From Alphaproteobacteria bacterium (GTDB lineage: Bacteria > Pseudomonadota > Alphaproteobacteria > Rhizobiales > Xanthobacteraceae): 64,000 bases of DNA. The position numbers and the translations under genes were made by a program. The notes beneath the pieces are model-generated. The model worked only from the letters and a program-made list of their open reading frames with translations. It was not told the DNA's origin and made no database searches. This document shows positions 8,243 to 17,848 of the stretch, in pieces (position 1 is the first letter of the stretch; every line of letters starts with the position of its first letter). The stretch lies in NCBI GenBank assembly GCA_037200445.1, contig JBBCGH010000001.1:4647162-4711161 (forward strand), given 5' to 3'.

Positions 8243-9328
8243 ATGACGCGCATTGCTCGCGGACTTGTTCTGGTTGCCGCCGCGACGGCAGCCCTGCTGC
8301 GGCCGGCGCTGGCAGAGCCGCCGAAATTCGAGGTCGATCCGGGCTGGCCGAAACCGCTGCCGAGCAACTGGATCATCGGCACCATCGGCGGAATCACCGT
8401 CGATGCGCAGGATCATATCTGGATCAACCAGCGCCCGAGCGGGCTCGACGCCCGGGAGAAGCGCGCGCTCACGGACGCAAACGTGAAATGCTGCGTGCCG
8501 GCGCCGCCGGTGATCGAATTCGATCAAGAGGGCCGCGTGGTGCAGGCCTGGGGCGGCGATGGCCCGGACTACAAGTGGGGCAACGACGGACACGGCATCC
8601 ACGTCGACCGCAACAATTTCGTCTGGGTCGCCGACAACGTTCCGACCGGCGGGCACGTCTACAAGTTCACCCGTGACGGCAAGTTCGTCATGCGGATTGG
8701 CAAGCCCGGCACCCCGACCGGCTCGAACGACACCGAGCACCTCGGCCGCCCGGCCGACATGGTGGTCGATCCCGAAACCAACGAGCTATTCATTGCCGAC
8801 GGGTACGGCAACAAGCGCGTCATCGTGTTCGACGCTGCGACCGGCGCCTACAAGCGCCACTGGGGCGCCTACGGCAACAAGCCGAGCGACGACAAGCTGA
8901 CCTGGGATCCCAAGGGGCCGCCGCTGCAGCAGTTCATCAATCCGGTCCACTGCATCACCATCGACAAAGACGGGCTGATCGTGGTGTGCGACCGCCAGCA
9001 CAACCGCATGCAGTTTTTCCGCAAGGACGGGACCTTCGTGCGCGAAATGTTCGTGCTCAAGGACAGCTATCCCGGCACCATCGGCTCGATCGTGAAGTGG
9101 CCCGATGAAAAGCAGACTTATCTCTTGGTGGTGGACGATCCGAACGGCCAGTTCCACGTGGTCAACCGCATCAGCGGCGAGGTCGTGAACAGCGTCGGCC
9201 GCGTCGGCCATCAGCTCGGTGAGTTCTACAATCTCCACTTCATCGGCATCGACAGCAAGGGCAACGTCTACAGCGCCGAGGTGCAGGGCAAGCGCGTGCA
9301 GAAATTCCGCAATCTCGGCGGGCTGTAG
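8243..9328 (+). CDS. Secreted NHL/six-bladed beta-propeller protein
   Basis: 361 residues with a Sec signal peptide (MTRIARGLVLVAAATAALL, cleavage probably after RPALA). The rest is a series of NHL-type blades: GGITVDAQDHIWINQRPSG, HGIHVDRNNFVWVADN, PADMVVDPETNELFIADGYG, HCITIDKDGLIVVCDRQHN and FIGIDSKGNVYSAEVQGKR. NHL propellers are peptidyl-glycine lyase-like or binding scaffolds; no catalytic site can be assigned. Two Cys in NVKCCVPAP are notable. It reads divergently from the NicX-like gene with about 100 bp between them. Confidence 0.75.
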   Translation: MTRIARGLVLVAAATAALLRPALAEPPKFEVDPGWPKPLPSNWIIGTIGGITVDAQDHIWINQRPSGLDAREKRALTDANVKCCVPAPPVIEFDQEGRVVQAWGGDGPDYKWGNDGHGIHVDRNNFVWVADNVPTGGHVYKFTRDGKFVMRIGKPGTPTGSNDTEHLGRPADMVVDPETNELFIADGYGNKRVIVFDAATGAYKRHWGAYGNKPSDDKLTWDPKGPPLQQFINPVHCITIDKDGLIVVCDRQHNRMQFFRKDGTFVREMFVLKDSYPGTIGSIVKWPDEKQTYLLVVDDPNGQFHVVNRISGEVVNSVGRVGHQLGEFYNLHFIGIDSKGNVYSAEVQGKRVQKFRNLGGL

Positions 9329-9341
9329 CGCGCCCTAGCTC

Positions 9342-9420
9342 CGTCATGGCCGGCCTTGTGCCGGGCATCCACGTCTTTCTTTAATGAGCCGCCGTGAAGC
9401 AAGACGTGGATGGCCGGGTC
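9342..9420. repeat. Palindromic repeat (family C1)
   Basis: Two related arms, CATGGCCGGCCTTGTGCCGG plus ATCCACGTCTT and then AAGACGTGGATGGCCGG, separated by about 20 bp. Related copies lie at 31950-32038, and a half-copy (CATGCCCGGGTTGTCCCGGC) lies around 8181-8201. It sits between the convergent ends of the propeller gene and the small secreted-protein gene. Confidence 0.7.
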
Positions 9421-9467
9421 AAAAGCACCGGCAGTTGGGGCAGGACCGAAACCGAAGCTTGATGGTC

Positions 9468-9863
9468 CTAATAGCGGTGGAATCTGGGGTTCTGACCCCC
9501 CCCGCTGACTTCGTAAGTCACCGTGTTCGCGCTATTTGTGTCGAACGTGTAGTTCTCGCCCGACTGCCTGGCGACCCCAAGATCGATGTCGATAAACATC
9601 CAGCAGCTCGCTCCGTCCTTCACGGGTGGGTTGAAATCTGTCTTCAGGTTAATGCATCTCGAAGACCCAAGTGGGAAGTGGCCGGTCCCATTACTTTGGA
9701 CCATGCCTTCACCCGACTTCTGACACCGCGTCGCGGCCCTCATCACAAAGCCACCGTTGTTGATAATGCAGACCTTGCTGCCACTCGGGTCTTGCGCGTT
9801 GGCTGGCACGCTCAGCACCGTGCCGGCAATGAGCAAAAGCGCACTGAATTTTGCAGTCATCAT
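9468..9863 (-). CDS. Small secreted cysteine-containing protein, unknown function
   Basis: 131 residues on the minus strand. The start at 9863 (two consecutive ATGs) is preceded by AAAGGA at suitable spacing. A Sec signal peptide (TAKFSALLLIAGTVLSVPANA) precedes a mature domain of about 108 residues with four Cys (KVCII, TRCQK, SRCIN, SCWMF) that could form two disulfides in the periplasm or outside the cell. The family was not recognised. By eye the base composition is less GC-rich than its neighbours, with more AT-ending codons, so horizontal acquisition is possible. About 200 bp without an evident gene separate it from the next ABC operon. Confidence 0.6.
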   Translation of the reverse strand: MMTAKFSALLLIAGTVLSVPANAQDPSGSKVCIINNGGFVMRAATRCQKSGEGMVQSNGTGHFPLGSSRCINLKTDFNPPVKDGASCWMFIDIDLGVARQSGENYTFDTNSANTVTYEVSGGGQNPRFHRY

Positions 9864-10062
9864 GTCTGAAATTCCTTTAAGCGAGGGACGGAGGGCGATG
9901 AAACAATAGCGAGAAAAATCAAGCCAGCAGTTTCTTCGCCGAATGGATGCATGGAACTTTCGCATGGAACTTTCGGCACGCGATCTGCGCGGGCCCTCGC
10001 ACGCTTTTTGTGAAAGTATGGATGCGCCGGTCAAGCCCCCGCATGAGAGAGGCCGGTGAGCG

Positions 10063-10830
10063 TTACCCCTCCTCGGGAAACCCGCGCAGCAGATACGCGC
10101 GCAGCATATTGAACGCCGCGTTGAGCGTCAGCCCCAGGATCGAGATCGAGATCAGCGGCACGAACATGTCGACAGTCTGGAAATTCCGCGCGGCACGCAC
10201 CATCAGGTAGCCGAGCCCGTCGGTCGAGGTGATCATCTCGGCGAGGAATACAACGATGCAGGAGATGATCAGCCCGATGCGGCAGCCGGTGAGCACCGAG
10301 GGCAGCGCCGCCATCAGCACGATCTTGAACAGCGCGGCACGCTGCGAGGTGCCGGCCGCACGCGCCGACCAGACGAGCTTGGTGTCGACCGCGGACGTTC
10401 CCTGGTAAGTCGCGAGCAGGATCGGGAACGTGGCGTCGGCGACGACCAATGCAATCTTCGAGGCATCGTCGAAGCCCAGCGTCAGGATCATCGCCGGATA
10501 GAGCGCGACCTTCGGCAACGGCGCGAGCACACGCACCAGCGGCTTCACGATGGCCTCGACGGCCTTGCTGCCGGTCGCCGCAACCCCCAGCGTGACGCCG
10601 ACGACGACCGCAATCGAAAAGCCCGCGAACAGGCGATAGAGCGTGATTGCGGCGTTCTCCAGGAACGCCCGGTTGCCCACCTGCTCGACCAGCCGCGCGA
10701 ACACGGCGCCGGGCGCCGGCAGCAGCACCGGCGGCGCGATGCCGGACGCCACAATGCCCTGCCACAACGCAAGCACCAGCGCGATCGGCAGGATGCCGAC
10801 CGCGATCTCAGCTGTGCGCCGCGCCGTCAT
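10063..10830 (-). CDS. ABC transporter permease (SsuC/TauC-type)
   Basis: A 255-residue binding-protein-dependent permease with about six membrane helices and the EAA-loop region DASKIALVVADATFPILLAT. It belongs to the NitT/TauT/sulfonate class. The chosen start at 10830 overlaps the upstream permease stop (ATGA); an in-frame start 39 bp further upstream would overlap more and has no better support. It is the last gene of a minus-strand ATPase-permease-permease operon and would form a heterodimeric channel with the preceding gene. No binding protein is encoded in this operon. Confidence 0.85.
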   Translation of the reverse strand: MTARRTAEIAVGILPIALVLALWQGIVASGIAPPVLLPAPGAVFARLVEQVGNRAFLENAAITLYRLFAGFSIAVVVGVTLGVAATGSKAVEAIVKPLVRVLAPLPKVALYPAMILTLGFDDASKIALVVADATFPILLATYQGTSAVDTKLVWSARAAGTSQRAALFKIVLMAALPSVLTGCRIGLIISCIVVFLAEMITSTDGLGYLMVRAARNFQTVDMFVPLISISILGLTLNAAFNMLRAYLLRGFPEEG

Positions 10831-11606
10831 GTCGAGCCGACCGCGATCTCGTGCGCCGGCTCGGCCCACGCGACCATATGCGCGCGCAGCCGCTCGAAGC
10901 CGGCATCGATGATGAACCCAAGCGCGCCGATGATGATGATCGTGGCGTAGACGGTGTCGTACTGCGCCATCGCGAGCGCGTTGAACAGGATGTCGCCGAC
11001 GCCCTGCTTGCGGGCGATCATCTCGCTCGTCACCATCGTGATCAGCGCAAGCACCAGGCCGGTGCGGATGCCGACCGCGATCTCAGGGGATGCCGCGGGA
11101 AACACGATGCGCGCGAGCCGCGCCGCCGGCCCCATGCCCATGGCGGCGGCGGACCACAGCATCTTCTCTTCGACCGCGCGGGCGCCCTGGTAGCTGTGAT
11201 AGATTACCGGCAGGCTGACGCCGAGGAAGATGACCAGCGTCTTCGACGCATCGCCGACGCCGAGCCACAGCATGATGATCGGCATTAGCGCGGCCTTCGG
11301 CACCGGGTAGATGATCATCAGCAGCGGATTGAAGAACGCTGCCACAAAACGCGAGCGTCCCATCATCAGCCCGACCGGGACCGCGAAGGCGAGCGCGAGT
11401 GCAAAGCCGATCGCCATCCGGCGGATCGAATCGAGAATGTTGAGCAGCGACTCTTTGTCGGTGAGGATGGCGGGCAATTCGCGCAGTGCCTCGTGCGCCG
11501 GTGGCAGCCCGGAGATGTCGAGCGCGCGCGCTGCGATTTCCCATGCGGCGAGCAGGCCGGCGGTTGCGAGCAGCGGCGGCAGGCCGGGGACGGCGGAGAG
11601 GCGCAT
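10827..11606 (-). CDS. ABC transporter permease (SsuC/TauC-type)
   Basis: A 259-residue inner-membrane permease with the EAA-type segment LGVGDASKTLVIFLGVSLPVI and a BPD-transport domain (TGLVLALITMVTSEMIARKQGVGD). It resembles its downstream neighbour, and both resemble taurine/nitrate/pyrimidine-precursor permeases. Its start overlaps the ATPase stop (TAATG) and its stop overlaps the next permease start (ATGA), so the three genes are translationally coupled. The NitT-type binding protein at 16579 is a plausible partner, but that is inference. Confidence 0.85.
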   Translation of the reverse strand: MRLSAVPGLPPLLATAGLLAAWEIAARALDISGLPPAHEALRELPAILTDKESLLNILDSIRRMAIGFALALAFAVPVGLMMGRSRFVAAFFNPLLMIIYPVPKAALMPIIMLWLGVGDASKTLVIFLGVSLPVIYHSYQGARAVEEKMLWSAAAMGMGPAARLARIVFPAASPEIAVGIRTGLVLALITMVTSEMIARKQGVGDILFNALAMAQYDTVYATIIIIGALGFIIDAGFERLRAHMVAWAEPAHEIAVGST

Positions 11607-12397
11607 TAGCCTTCTCCCGCAAGCGGGAGAGGGGAAGAAAGGGTCGGATTATCCATCAGCTTCTCGATATCGACGACGTATTGCTGGTACCGCCGGTCGA
11701 CCAAAAGCTCCGCGCGCCGGCGCGGGCGCGGCAGGTCGATGCGCACAATCTCCTTGGTCCGCCCCGGCGCGCGCGTCAGCACCACCACGCGGTCGGAGAG
11801 GAACACCGCCTCCTCCACACTGTGCGTGACGAACAGCACGGTCTTGCGGTCGCGCTCCCATATCTCCAAGAGCTCATGCTGCATGCCGGTGCGCGTGTGC
11901 GCATCGAGCGCGCCGAACGGCTCGTCCATCAAGAGAATGCTCGGCCCGTAGGCCAGCGTACGCGCGATGGCGACGCGCTGCTTCATGCCGCCGGACAATT
12001 CCTTGGGGTAGAAACTCTCGTAACCCTTCAGGTGCACCATCTCGATCAGCGCCCGTGCGCGATCCTCGGCGATCTTCTTCGGCGCACCCTGCTCGACCAG
12101 CCCGTACATCACGTTGCCGAGCACGGTCTTCCAGGGAAACAGCGCGAACTCCTGGAACACCGGGCCGCGATCCGGCCCCGGTCCGGTCACCGCCGCACCT
12201 TTCACGCGCACCGCGCCTTCGCTCGGGGCGACGAAGCCGCCCACGATGTAGAGAAGCGTCGACTTGCCGCAGCCCGAGGGCCCGAGGATCGAGACGAACT
12301 CACCCTCGGCGATATCGAGCGAAATATTGCTCAGCGCCAGATGGCTCGTGCCGCGAGCGGTTTCGAATGTCTTCGAGAGCCGCTCGATGGAGATCAT
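11606..12397 (-). CDS. ABC transporter ATP-binding protein (SsuB/TauB-type)
   Basis: 263 residues with Walker [10 protein letters not shown] near residue 41, signature LSGGMKQRV, Walker [14 protein letters not shown] and the switch His in FVTHSVEEA. It energises the two downstream permeases. The start at 12397 is chosen because family homology begins at [11 protein letters not shown]; an in-frame ATG at 12415 is also possible and neither has an ideal Shine-Dalgarno. The C-terminal residues (about [10 protein letters not shown]) are read through a 'leucine-proline-rich' palindromic repeat (CTCTCCCGCTTGCGGGAGA), a small repeat-derived tail. Confidence 0.88.
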   Translation of the reverse strand: MISIERLSKTFETARGTSHLALSNISLDIAEGEFVSILGPSGCGKSTLLYIVGGFVAPSEGAVRVKGAAVTGPGPDRGPVFQEFALFPWKTVLGNVMYGLVEQGAPKKIAEDRARALIEMVHLKGYESFYPKELSGGMKQRVAIARTLAYGPSILLMDEPFGALDAHTRTGMQHELLEIWERDRKTVLFVTHSVEEAVFLSDRVVVLTRAPGRTKEIVRIDLPRPRRRAELLVDRRYQQYVVDIEKLMDNPTLSSPLPLAGEG

Positions 12398-12571
12398 TCC
12401 GCCCAAGATTTGCATCTCTCGCAACGCAGCGAAAGCATTCGCATAGACGAAGGTCGCAAGCAAACTGCGCGCCGCGGGAAAGTCATGGGGTGACGGACGG
12501 GCAGCGTCGCGCCATACTGTCCGGGGGCGTGCACAACAGCGGCGCAAAAGCCGCGCACCTTGGGAGGAGCC

Positions 12572-13630
12572 ATGGCCCACATATCGCGCCGCGATGTCCT
12601 GACAACCGGCAGCGCGCTCGCGCTGACCGCGCTCGGCACCCGCAATGCCTTCGCCCGCGAGGTCACGCCGCGGCAGAAGGAGCTTTACGAGTTCGCCAAA
12701 AAGGAGGGCGAGGTCACCTGGTACACCGCACATTCCAACGACACGACCGCGCAGGCGCTCGGCCGCGATTTCGAGGCGGCGTTCCCCGGCATCAAGGCGA
12801 ACGTGGTGCGCACCACCGCGCAGGTCGCCTACCAGCGCCTCACCCAGGAGCAGCGCGCGAACGCCATGCAGGTCGACGTGTTCTCGTCGACCGACATCGG
12901 ACACTACGTGGCGCTGAAAGAGAAGAGCCTGCTCGAGAAGTACATTCCGGATAACGCCGGCAAGCTGATCGAGGTCTACAAGAACTACGATCCGGATGGA
13001 TATTTCACGGTCACGTCGGCGGGCTTGATCGGAATCGGCTACAACACCGAAAAGCTGAAGGAGGCCGACGCGCCTAAGAACTGGTCCGACCTCACCGACC
13101 CGAAATGGAAGGACAAGATCGCGCTCGGACATCCCGGGTTCTCCGGCTATGTCGGAACCTGGGTGGTGACGCTGAAGAAACTCTACGGCTGGGACTTCTT
13201 CGAGAAGCTCGCCAAGAACAATCCGCAGATTGGCCGCTCGATCAACGACACCGTGACCATGCTCAACGCCGGCGAGCGCATCGTGGCCGGCTCGGGCCCC
13301 AACGGCACCGCGATGGAAAGCGCCGCCAAGGGCAACCCGCTGGCGATGATCTATCCGGTAGACGGCTCGGTGCTGATCATTGCGCCGACCGGCATTCCGA
13401 AAGGTGTGAAGCATCCGAATGCCGCGAAGCTGTTCGTCGAATATCTGCTCACCGTCGAGGCCTCGCAGATCTGGGTCGAGCACTTCAACGAGTCGATGCG
13501 GCCGGAGGTGAAGGCGCTCAACGGCGCGAAATCCGCGGCTGATGTTAAGACGATCCGCCCGAGCGTGGAGGAGATCACCAAGGGCATTCCGGAAGTGATC
13601 AAGCAGTGGCGCGACACGTTCGGTGTGTGA
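12572..13630 (+). CDS. ABC transporter extracellular solute-binding protein (family 1, FbpA-like) with Tat-type signal
   Basis: 352 residues; the start at 12572 follows GGGAGG by 4-5 bp. The N-terminus has a twin-arginine-type motif (SRRDVLTTG) followed by a hydrophobic stretch and an AFA cleavage site, suggesting Tat export. The mature part begins [21 protein letters not shown], as in iron(III)/phosphonate/opine-type binding proteins. It precedes a two-domain permease and an ATPase on the same strand, separated by a 169-bp stretch that is mostly a repeat. The ligand could be a ferric complex, polyamine, opine or aromatic sulfonate; key Fe-binding tyrosines were not identified. Confidence 0.85.
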   Translation: MAHISRRDVLTTGSALALTALGTRNAFAREVTPRQKELYEFAKKEGEVTWYTAHSNDTTAQALGRDFEAAFPGIKANVVRTTAQVAYQRLTQEQRANAMQVDVFSSTDIGHYVALKEKSLLEKYIPDNAGKLIEVYKNYDPDGYFTVTSAGLIGIGYNTEKLKEADAPKNWSDLTDPKWKDKIALGHPGFSGYVGTWVVTLKKLYGWDFFEKLAKNNPQIGRSINDTVTMLNAGERIVAGSGPNGTAMESAAKGNPLAMIYPVDGSVLIIAPTGIPKGVKHPNAAKLFVEYLLTVEASQIWVEHFNESMRPEVKALNGAKSAADVKTIRPSVEEITKGIPEVIKQWRDTFGV

Positions 13631-13657
13631 TGGGGTCTCTCCCACGCTCAGGTGTGT

Positions 13658-13767
13658 TCCCCTCCCCCTTGCGGGGAGGGGTTAGGGGTGGGGGTCCGCG
13701 TTTGAAGCACGACGCGCGCCATAGACTCCGACCCCCCTCCCTAGCCCTCCCTCTCAAGGGGGGAGCG
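13658..13767. repeat. Palindromic repeat (family E)
   Basis: CCCCTCCCCCTTGCGGGGAG at the left and CCCTCCCTCTCAAGGGGGGA at the right, with GTTAGGGGTGGGGGTCCGCG and its approximate complement between them. It sits inside an ABC operon, between the binding protein and permease genes. A shorter copy lies at 51005, and a fragment of the type is read into the end of the ATPase gene at 11606. It may lower expression of the downstream permease relative to the binding protein. Confidence 0.7.
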
Positions 13768-13799
13768 AACAGACTGAGCTTGCGGCTCGGGCAATCCCG

Positions 13800-15524
13800 A
13801 TGACCGCCGCCGCCGATCACCTCTCCGCGGCCGCTCCCCCGCGCCGCTTTCGTCTTGCCGATCCGAGCATGATCCTGTGGATCGCGATGATTGCGATCCT
13901 CATCTTCCTGATCGCGAGTCCGATGGTGCGGCTCGTCGTCTCGAGCTTCCAGGACCCCGAGACCGGCCGCCTCACCTGGGCGAACTACATCGAAGCCTAC
14001 GGCCGCGCGCGGCATCTGCAGGCGCTGTGGAATACGCTGGTGTTCGGCGCGGGCGTCGCGGTGCTCGCCTGCCTGTTCGGCGTGCCGCTCGCCTGGGCGA
14101 TCTCGCGCACCGACATGCCGGCGAAGACATTCGTCCGGCTGATGGTGTTCGGCGCCTTCATCATCCCGCCCTATCTCGGCGCCATCGGCTGGATCCTGCT
14201 GGCCGGGCCGAATGCCGGCTGGCTCAACAAGCTGTGGATCGCACTCACCGGCGCCGATCACGGCATCTTCAACGTCTATTCGATGACCGGGCTGATCGTG
14301 GTCGTCGCGGTCACGTCGTTTCCCTATGTGTTCGTGTTCACCTCGAGCGCGCTCGACCTCGTCTCCTCCGAAATGGAGGACGCCGCGAACATCCTCGGCG
14401 CGGGGACGCTGCGCACGACGTTCCGCGTCACGCTGCCGCTGGTGCTGCCCGCAATCGTCGGCGGATTGATCATCTCGTTCCTCGAGGCGATCGCGCTGTT
14501 CGGCGCGCCGGCGCTGATCGCGCTTCCTGCGCGCTTCCAGGTGGTCTCGACGCAGCTCTGGCAGTTCTTCGAATACCCGGTGCGCGTCGAGCAGGCGGCG
14601 GCCTACGCGATGCCGCTGTTGCTCATCACCATCTTCATGTTCTGGGTCCAGCGCACGGTACTCGGCCGGCGCGGCTACACCACGGTGAGCGGCAAGGGCG
14701 GCGAGCGGCGCATCACGCGGCTCGGATCCTGGCGTTGGGTCATGCTCGGCTACGCGCTGTTCGTGTGCGCCCTCGCCGTGTTCCTGCCGATGCTGGTGCT
14801 CACGCAGGCGGCATTCGCGAAGGCCTGGGGCCGCGGCTTCTCAATCGGAAATCTCTCGCTGCAGAACTTCCGCTATCTGCTGTTCGAGCAGACGCAGGCG
14901 CAGCAGGCGATCGTCAACACGTTCGTCTATTCGGGGATCACAGCATTCGCGGCAATCGGTCTCTCGCTCGCGATCGCCTATGTGGTGGCGCGCAAGCTGG
15001 TGCCGTGGAGCAACGTGCTCGCGTTCCTCTGCATGGCGCCGTTCGTCATTCCCGGCATCGTGCTCGCCATCGGCTTCTATGCGGCCTATGCGCCGCCGCC
15101 GCTCGCGCTCTACGGCACCGGCACCATCCTGGTGCTCGCCTACGTCACGCGCTTCCTGCCGATCGCCTACACGTCGAGTGCGGCAGGCATGCGCAGCGTG
15201 AACCCCGAGATGGAAGAGGCCGTGCGCATCCTCGGCGGCGGGCGGCTCACCGCGATCCGTCGCGTGCTCGCGCCGCTCTTGAAGCGCAATCTCGCCGGCG
15301 CGTGGATTCTGGTGTTCATCCCGGCGGCGCGTGAACTCTCGTCCGCGATCTTCCTGGTCGGCCCGAACACGCGCGTGATCTCGGTGATGCTGTTCGACCT
15401 CTCGGAGGAGGGGAATTTCGAGGTGCTCGCCGCGCTGGGCATCATCCTGCTGGTGGTGACGCTTGTGATCGCCGCCATCGGCTTCAAGGCGATCGGCCGC
15501 GACTTCATGGTGCGCTCCTCATGA
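13800..15524 (+). CDS. ABC transporter permease, two fused permease domains (FbpB-like)
   Basis: A 574-residue inner-membrane protein with two successive BPD-transport domains and about twelve membrane helices, as in iron(III)/thiosulfate-type FbpB. Each half carries an EAA-loop: EMEDAANILGAGTLRTTFRV in the first and EMEEAVRILGGGRLTAIRRV in the second. A fused permease of this kind works with one ATPase and a family-1 binding protein, both of which flank it. Its stop overlaps the ATPase start (ATGA). Confidence 0.88.
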   Translation: MTAAADHLSAAAPPRRFRLADPSMILWIAMIAILIFLIASPMVRLVVSSFQDPETGRLTWANYIEAYGRARHLQALWNTLVFGAGVAVLACLFGVPLAWAISRTDMPAKTFVRLMVFGAFIIPPYLGAIGWILLAGPNAGWLNKLWIALTGADHGIFNVYSMTGLIVVVAVTSFPYVFVFTSSALDLVSSEMEDAANILGAGTLRTTFRVTLPLVLPAIVGGLIISFLEAIALFGAPALIALPARFQVVSTQLWQFFEYPVRVEQAAAYAMPLLLITIFMFWVQRTVLGRRGYTTVSGKGGERRITRLGSWRWVMLGYALFVCALAVFLPMLVLTQAAFAKAWGRGFSIGNLSLQNFRYLLFEQTQAQQAIVNTFVYSGITAFAAIGLSLAIAYVVARKLVPWSNVLAFLCMAPFVIPGIVLAIGFYAAYAPPPLALYGTGTILVLAYVTRFLPIAYTSSAAGMRSVNPEMEEAVRILGGGRLTAIRRVLAPLLKRNLAGAWILVFIPAARELSSAIFLVGPNTRVISVMLFDLSEEGNFEVLAALGIILLVVTLVIAAIGFKAIGRDFMVRSS

Positions 15525-16582
15525 GCAAGCTCAAGCTGCGCGGCCTCGAGAAACGCTACGGCGATGTCGCGGCGGTCGCGGGGCTCGATCTCGAACTCAA
15601 GCAAGGCGAGTTCGTCTCGCTGCTCGGCCCGTCCGGCTGCGGCAAGACCACGACGTTGCGCATGATCGCGGGCTTCATCGAGCCCTCCGCTGGCACCATA
15701 GAGATGGACGGACAGGTCTTGTCCTCCCCCGCGGGCGCGCTGCCGCCCGAGAAGCGGCAGATGTCGATGATCTTCCAGAGCTACGCGGTGTGGCCGAACA
15801 TGACGGTGGCGCAGAACGTCGCGTTCGGGCTCGAACTGCGCAAGCTGCCGCGCGAGGAGGTGAAGAAGCGCGTCGCCGGGATCCTCGACGTGGTGCACAT
15901 GGGGCATCTTAGTGGCCGCTATCCGGCGGAACTCTCCGGCGGACAGCAGCAGCGCGTCGCGCTCGCGCGTGCGATCGTGATCAAGCCGCAGGTGCTCCTC
16001 CTCGACGAGCCGCTCTCGAACCTCGATGCCAACCTGCGTGAGGAGATGCGCTTCGAGATCCGCCGCCTGCACGACGAATTCCGCATCACGACAGTCTACG
16101 TGACCCACGATCAGGCCGAGGCGATGGTGACCTCCGACCGCATCGCGGTGATGAACCTCGGCCGCATCGAGCAGGTCGCCGACCCGCACACGCTCTATAA
16201 CAAGCCGAAGACGCGTTTCGTGGCCGGCTTCATCGGGCGCACCAATTTTATCGAAGGAAACAGCAGTAACGGCCAGATCGCATTCGGCCCATTCGCGCTA
16301 CCGGCCGGTTCGCTGGAGGGCGCGCCAACCTCCGGCAAGGTGACTGTGTCGGTGCGCCCGCAGAGCATGCGGCTGTCGCGTGCGCAGTCCGCCAACGGCG
16401 GCCCGCAGGTCGCCGTGACGATCGCGGAGCGCGCCTATCTCGGCGAATTCTGGGACTATGTTGTCGCGCCTTCAAACGGCGCGATGCGGCTGCGCGTCAC
16501 CACGCCGCCACTCGAGATCTATCAGGTGGGCGAGCAGGCCTGGCTCGCCTTCGATCCGAAACAGATGACCCCTATTACATGA
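15521..16582 (+). CDS. ABC transporter ATP-binding protein (FbpC/PotA-like)
   Basis: 353 residues: Walker A GPSGCGKTT (about residue 36), Q-loop MIFQSYAVWPNMTV, signature LSGGQQQRV, Walker B VLLLDEPLSNLDA, switch YVTHDQAEA, and a C-terminal TOBE-type regulatory domain from about residue 240 (QIAFGPFALPAGSL onwards). This architecture is typical of ferric, polyamine and putrescine importers. It is coupled by 4-bp overlaps to the permease upstream and to a NitT-type binding protein downstream. Confidence 0.88.
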   Translation: MSKLKLRGLEKRYGDVAAVAGLDLELKQGEFVSLLGPSGCGKTTTLRMIAGFIEPSAGTIEMDGQVLSSPAGALPPEKRQMSMIFQSYAVWPNMTVAQNVAFGLELRKLPREEVKKRVAGILDVVHMGHLSGRYPAELSGGQQQRVALARAIVIKPQVLLLDEPLSNLDANLREEMRFEIRRLHDEFRITTVYVTHDQAEAMVTSDRIAVMNLGRIEQVADPHTLYNKPKTRFVAGFIGRTNFIEGNSSNGQIAFGPFALPAGSLEGAPTSGKVTVSVRPQSMRLSRAQSANGGPQVAVTIAERAYLGEFWDYVVAPSNGAMRLRVTTPPLEIYQVGEQAWLAFDPKQMTPIT

Positions 16583-17577
16583 GGATGACGATGACACGTA
16601 TTGCCGCTTCCGCTCTGGCGCTCCTCTTCGCCGCCCTGCCCGCGCGTGCGGATGTGAACGAGATCAAGATCGGCAAGCAGTACGGCCTGCCCTATATCCA
16701 GTTCGTCATCATGGAAGACAAGGGCCTGATCGAGAAGCACGCAAAACAGCAGGGCCTCGGCGACATCAAGGTCGACTGGGCGACGCTCGGCGGACCGGCA
16801 GCGATCAATGACGGCATCATTTCGGGCGCGATCGATGTCGGCGCGGTCGGCCTGCCGAACCTGATCACCCTGTGGGAGAAGACGCGTACCAATGTGCAGG
16901 TCCGCGCGATCGCCGGCCTCAACTTCATGCCGCTGATCCTTTTGACGCGCGACCCGAAGATCAAGACGCTGAAGGACTATGGCGAGAAGGATCGCATCGC
17001 GTTGCCATCGGTGAAGATCTCCATGCAGGCGATCCTGCTCGAGATGGCCGCCGCGAAGGAATTCGGCGACGCGAATTACGAGAAGCTCGATCCGCTCACC
17101 GTCTCGATGGGTCATCCCGACGCCTTTGCGGCGCTCAACTCCGGCACCGAGGTGCAGAGCCACTTTTCCTCCGCCCCGTTCCAGTACCGCCAGCTCAAGA
17201 TGCCCGGCTACCATCAGGTGGTCTCGTCCTACGACATCATCGGGCCCCACTCGGTCAGCGCGATTTCGATGACCACCAAGTTTCACGACAGCAATCCGAA
17301 GCTGGTGGCGGCGCTGCTCGGCGCCATGAAGGAGGCGACCGCCTGGATCAAGTCGGACAAGAAGGCGGCCGCCGAGGCCTATCTGCGCGTCACCAAGGAC
17401 AAGATGCCGACCGAAGAGTTGGTGGCGATGCTCAACGATCCGAATATCGTCATCACGATCGAGCCGAAGGGCGCCGACAAGATCAGCGAATTCCTCGCCA
17501 AGGTCGGGCGCATCAAGGCGAAGCCCGACAACTGGAAGGACTATTATTTCGGGGATGTGGAGAAGCTGAAGGACTGA
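16579..17577 (+). CDS. ABC transporter substrate-binding protein (NitT/TauT, SsuA-like)
   Basis: 332 residues with a Sec signal peptide (RIAASALALLFAALPARA) and a type-II periplasmic binding fold: EIKIGKQYGLPYIQFVIMEDKG, GAIDVGAVGLPNLI, and LKDYGEKDRIALPSVK. This is an SsuA/NrtA-class protein, unlike the family-1 protein at 12572, yet it is fused by an ATGA overlap to an FbpC-type ATPase. SsuA-type proteins normally serve SsuBC transporters, such as the ATPase and two permeases at 10063-12397 on the other strand. The sharing of components between the two systems is inferred. Confidence 0.82.
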   Translation: MRMTMTRIAASALALLFAALPARADVNEIKIGKQYGLPYIQFVIMEDKGLIEKHAKQQGLGDIKVDWATLGGPAAINDGIISGAIDVGAVGLPNLITLWEKTRTNVQVRAIAGLNFMPLILLTRDPKIKTLKDYGEKDRIALPSVKISMQAILLEMAAAKEFGDANYEKLDPLTVSMGHPDAFAALNSGTEVQSHFSSAPFQYRQLKMPGYHQVVSSYDIIGPHSVSAISMTTKFHDSNPKLVAALLGAMKEATAWIKSDKKAAAEAYLRVTKDKMPTEELVAMLNDPNIVITIEPKGADKISEFLAKVGRIKAKPDNWKDYYFGDVEKLKD

Positions 17578-17613
17578 GGCGGTTTGTCGGCAGGCGCAAG
17601 CGACTGCCGATGC

Positions 17614-17745
17614 GCCCTCGCCCCGCGAAACGGGGAGAGGGCATCTCCCTTGTTTCAGCAGAAGAGATTGGGTGAGGGGCCCCTCACCCACCCGAGTACG
17701 CTGATCCTTCAACGTAGCCCTCTCCCCGCTTCGCGGGGCGAGGGC
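17614..17745. repeat. Palindromic repeat (family D)
   Basis: GCCCTCGCCCCGCGAAACGG at the left and CCCTCTCCCCGCTTCGCGGG at the right form long arms around GGTGAGGGGCCCCTCACCC. A second copy in the opposite layout is at 22006-22136, so the pair brackets the 17849-21973 operon. The 271-bp gap between the genes at 17577 and 17849 contains little else; no gene is seen in it. Confidence 0.75.
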
Positions 17746-17848
17746 ACGAGATGCGCTATCGCAGATCTATGCTCGCGCAAATTGTCGCCGGCGCCGATCT
17801 GCTTCGCGGCGGTGCATTGACGCGCGTTTCGCGGCAGGTTCATCATCT

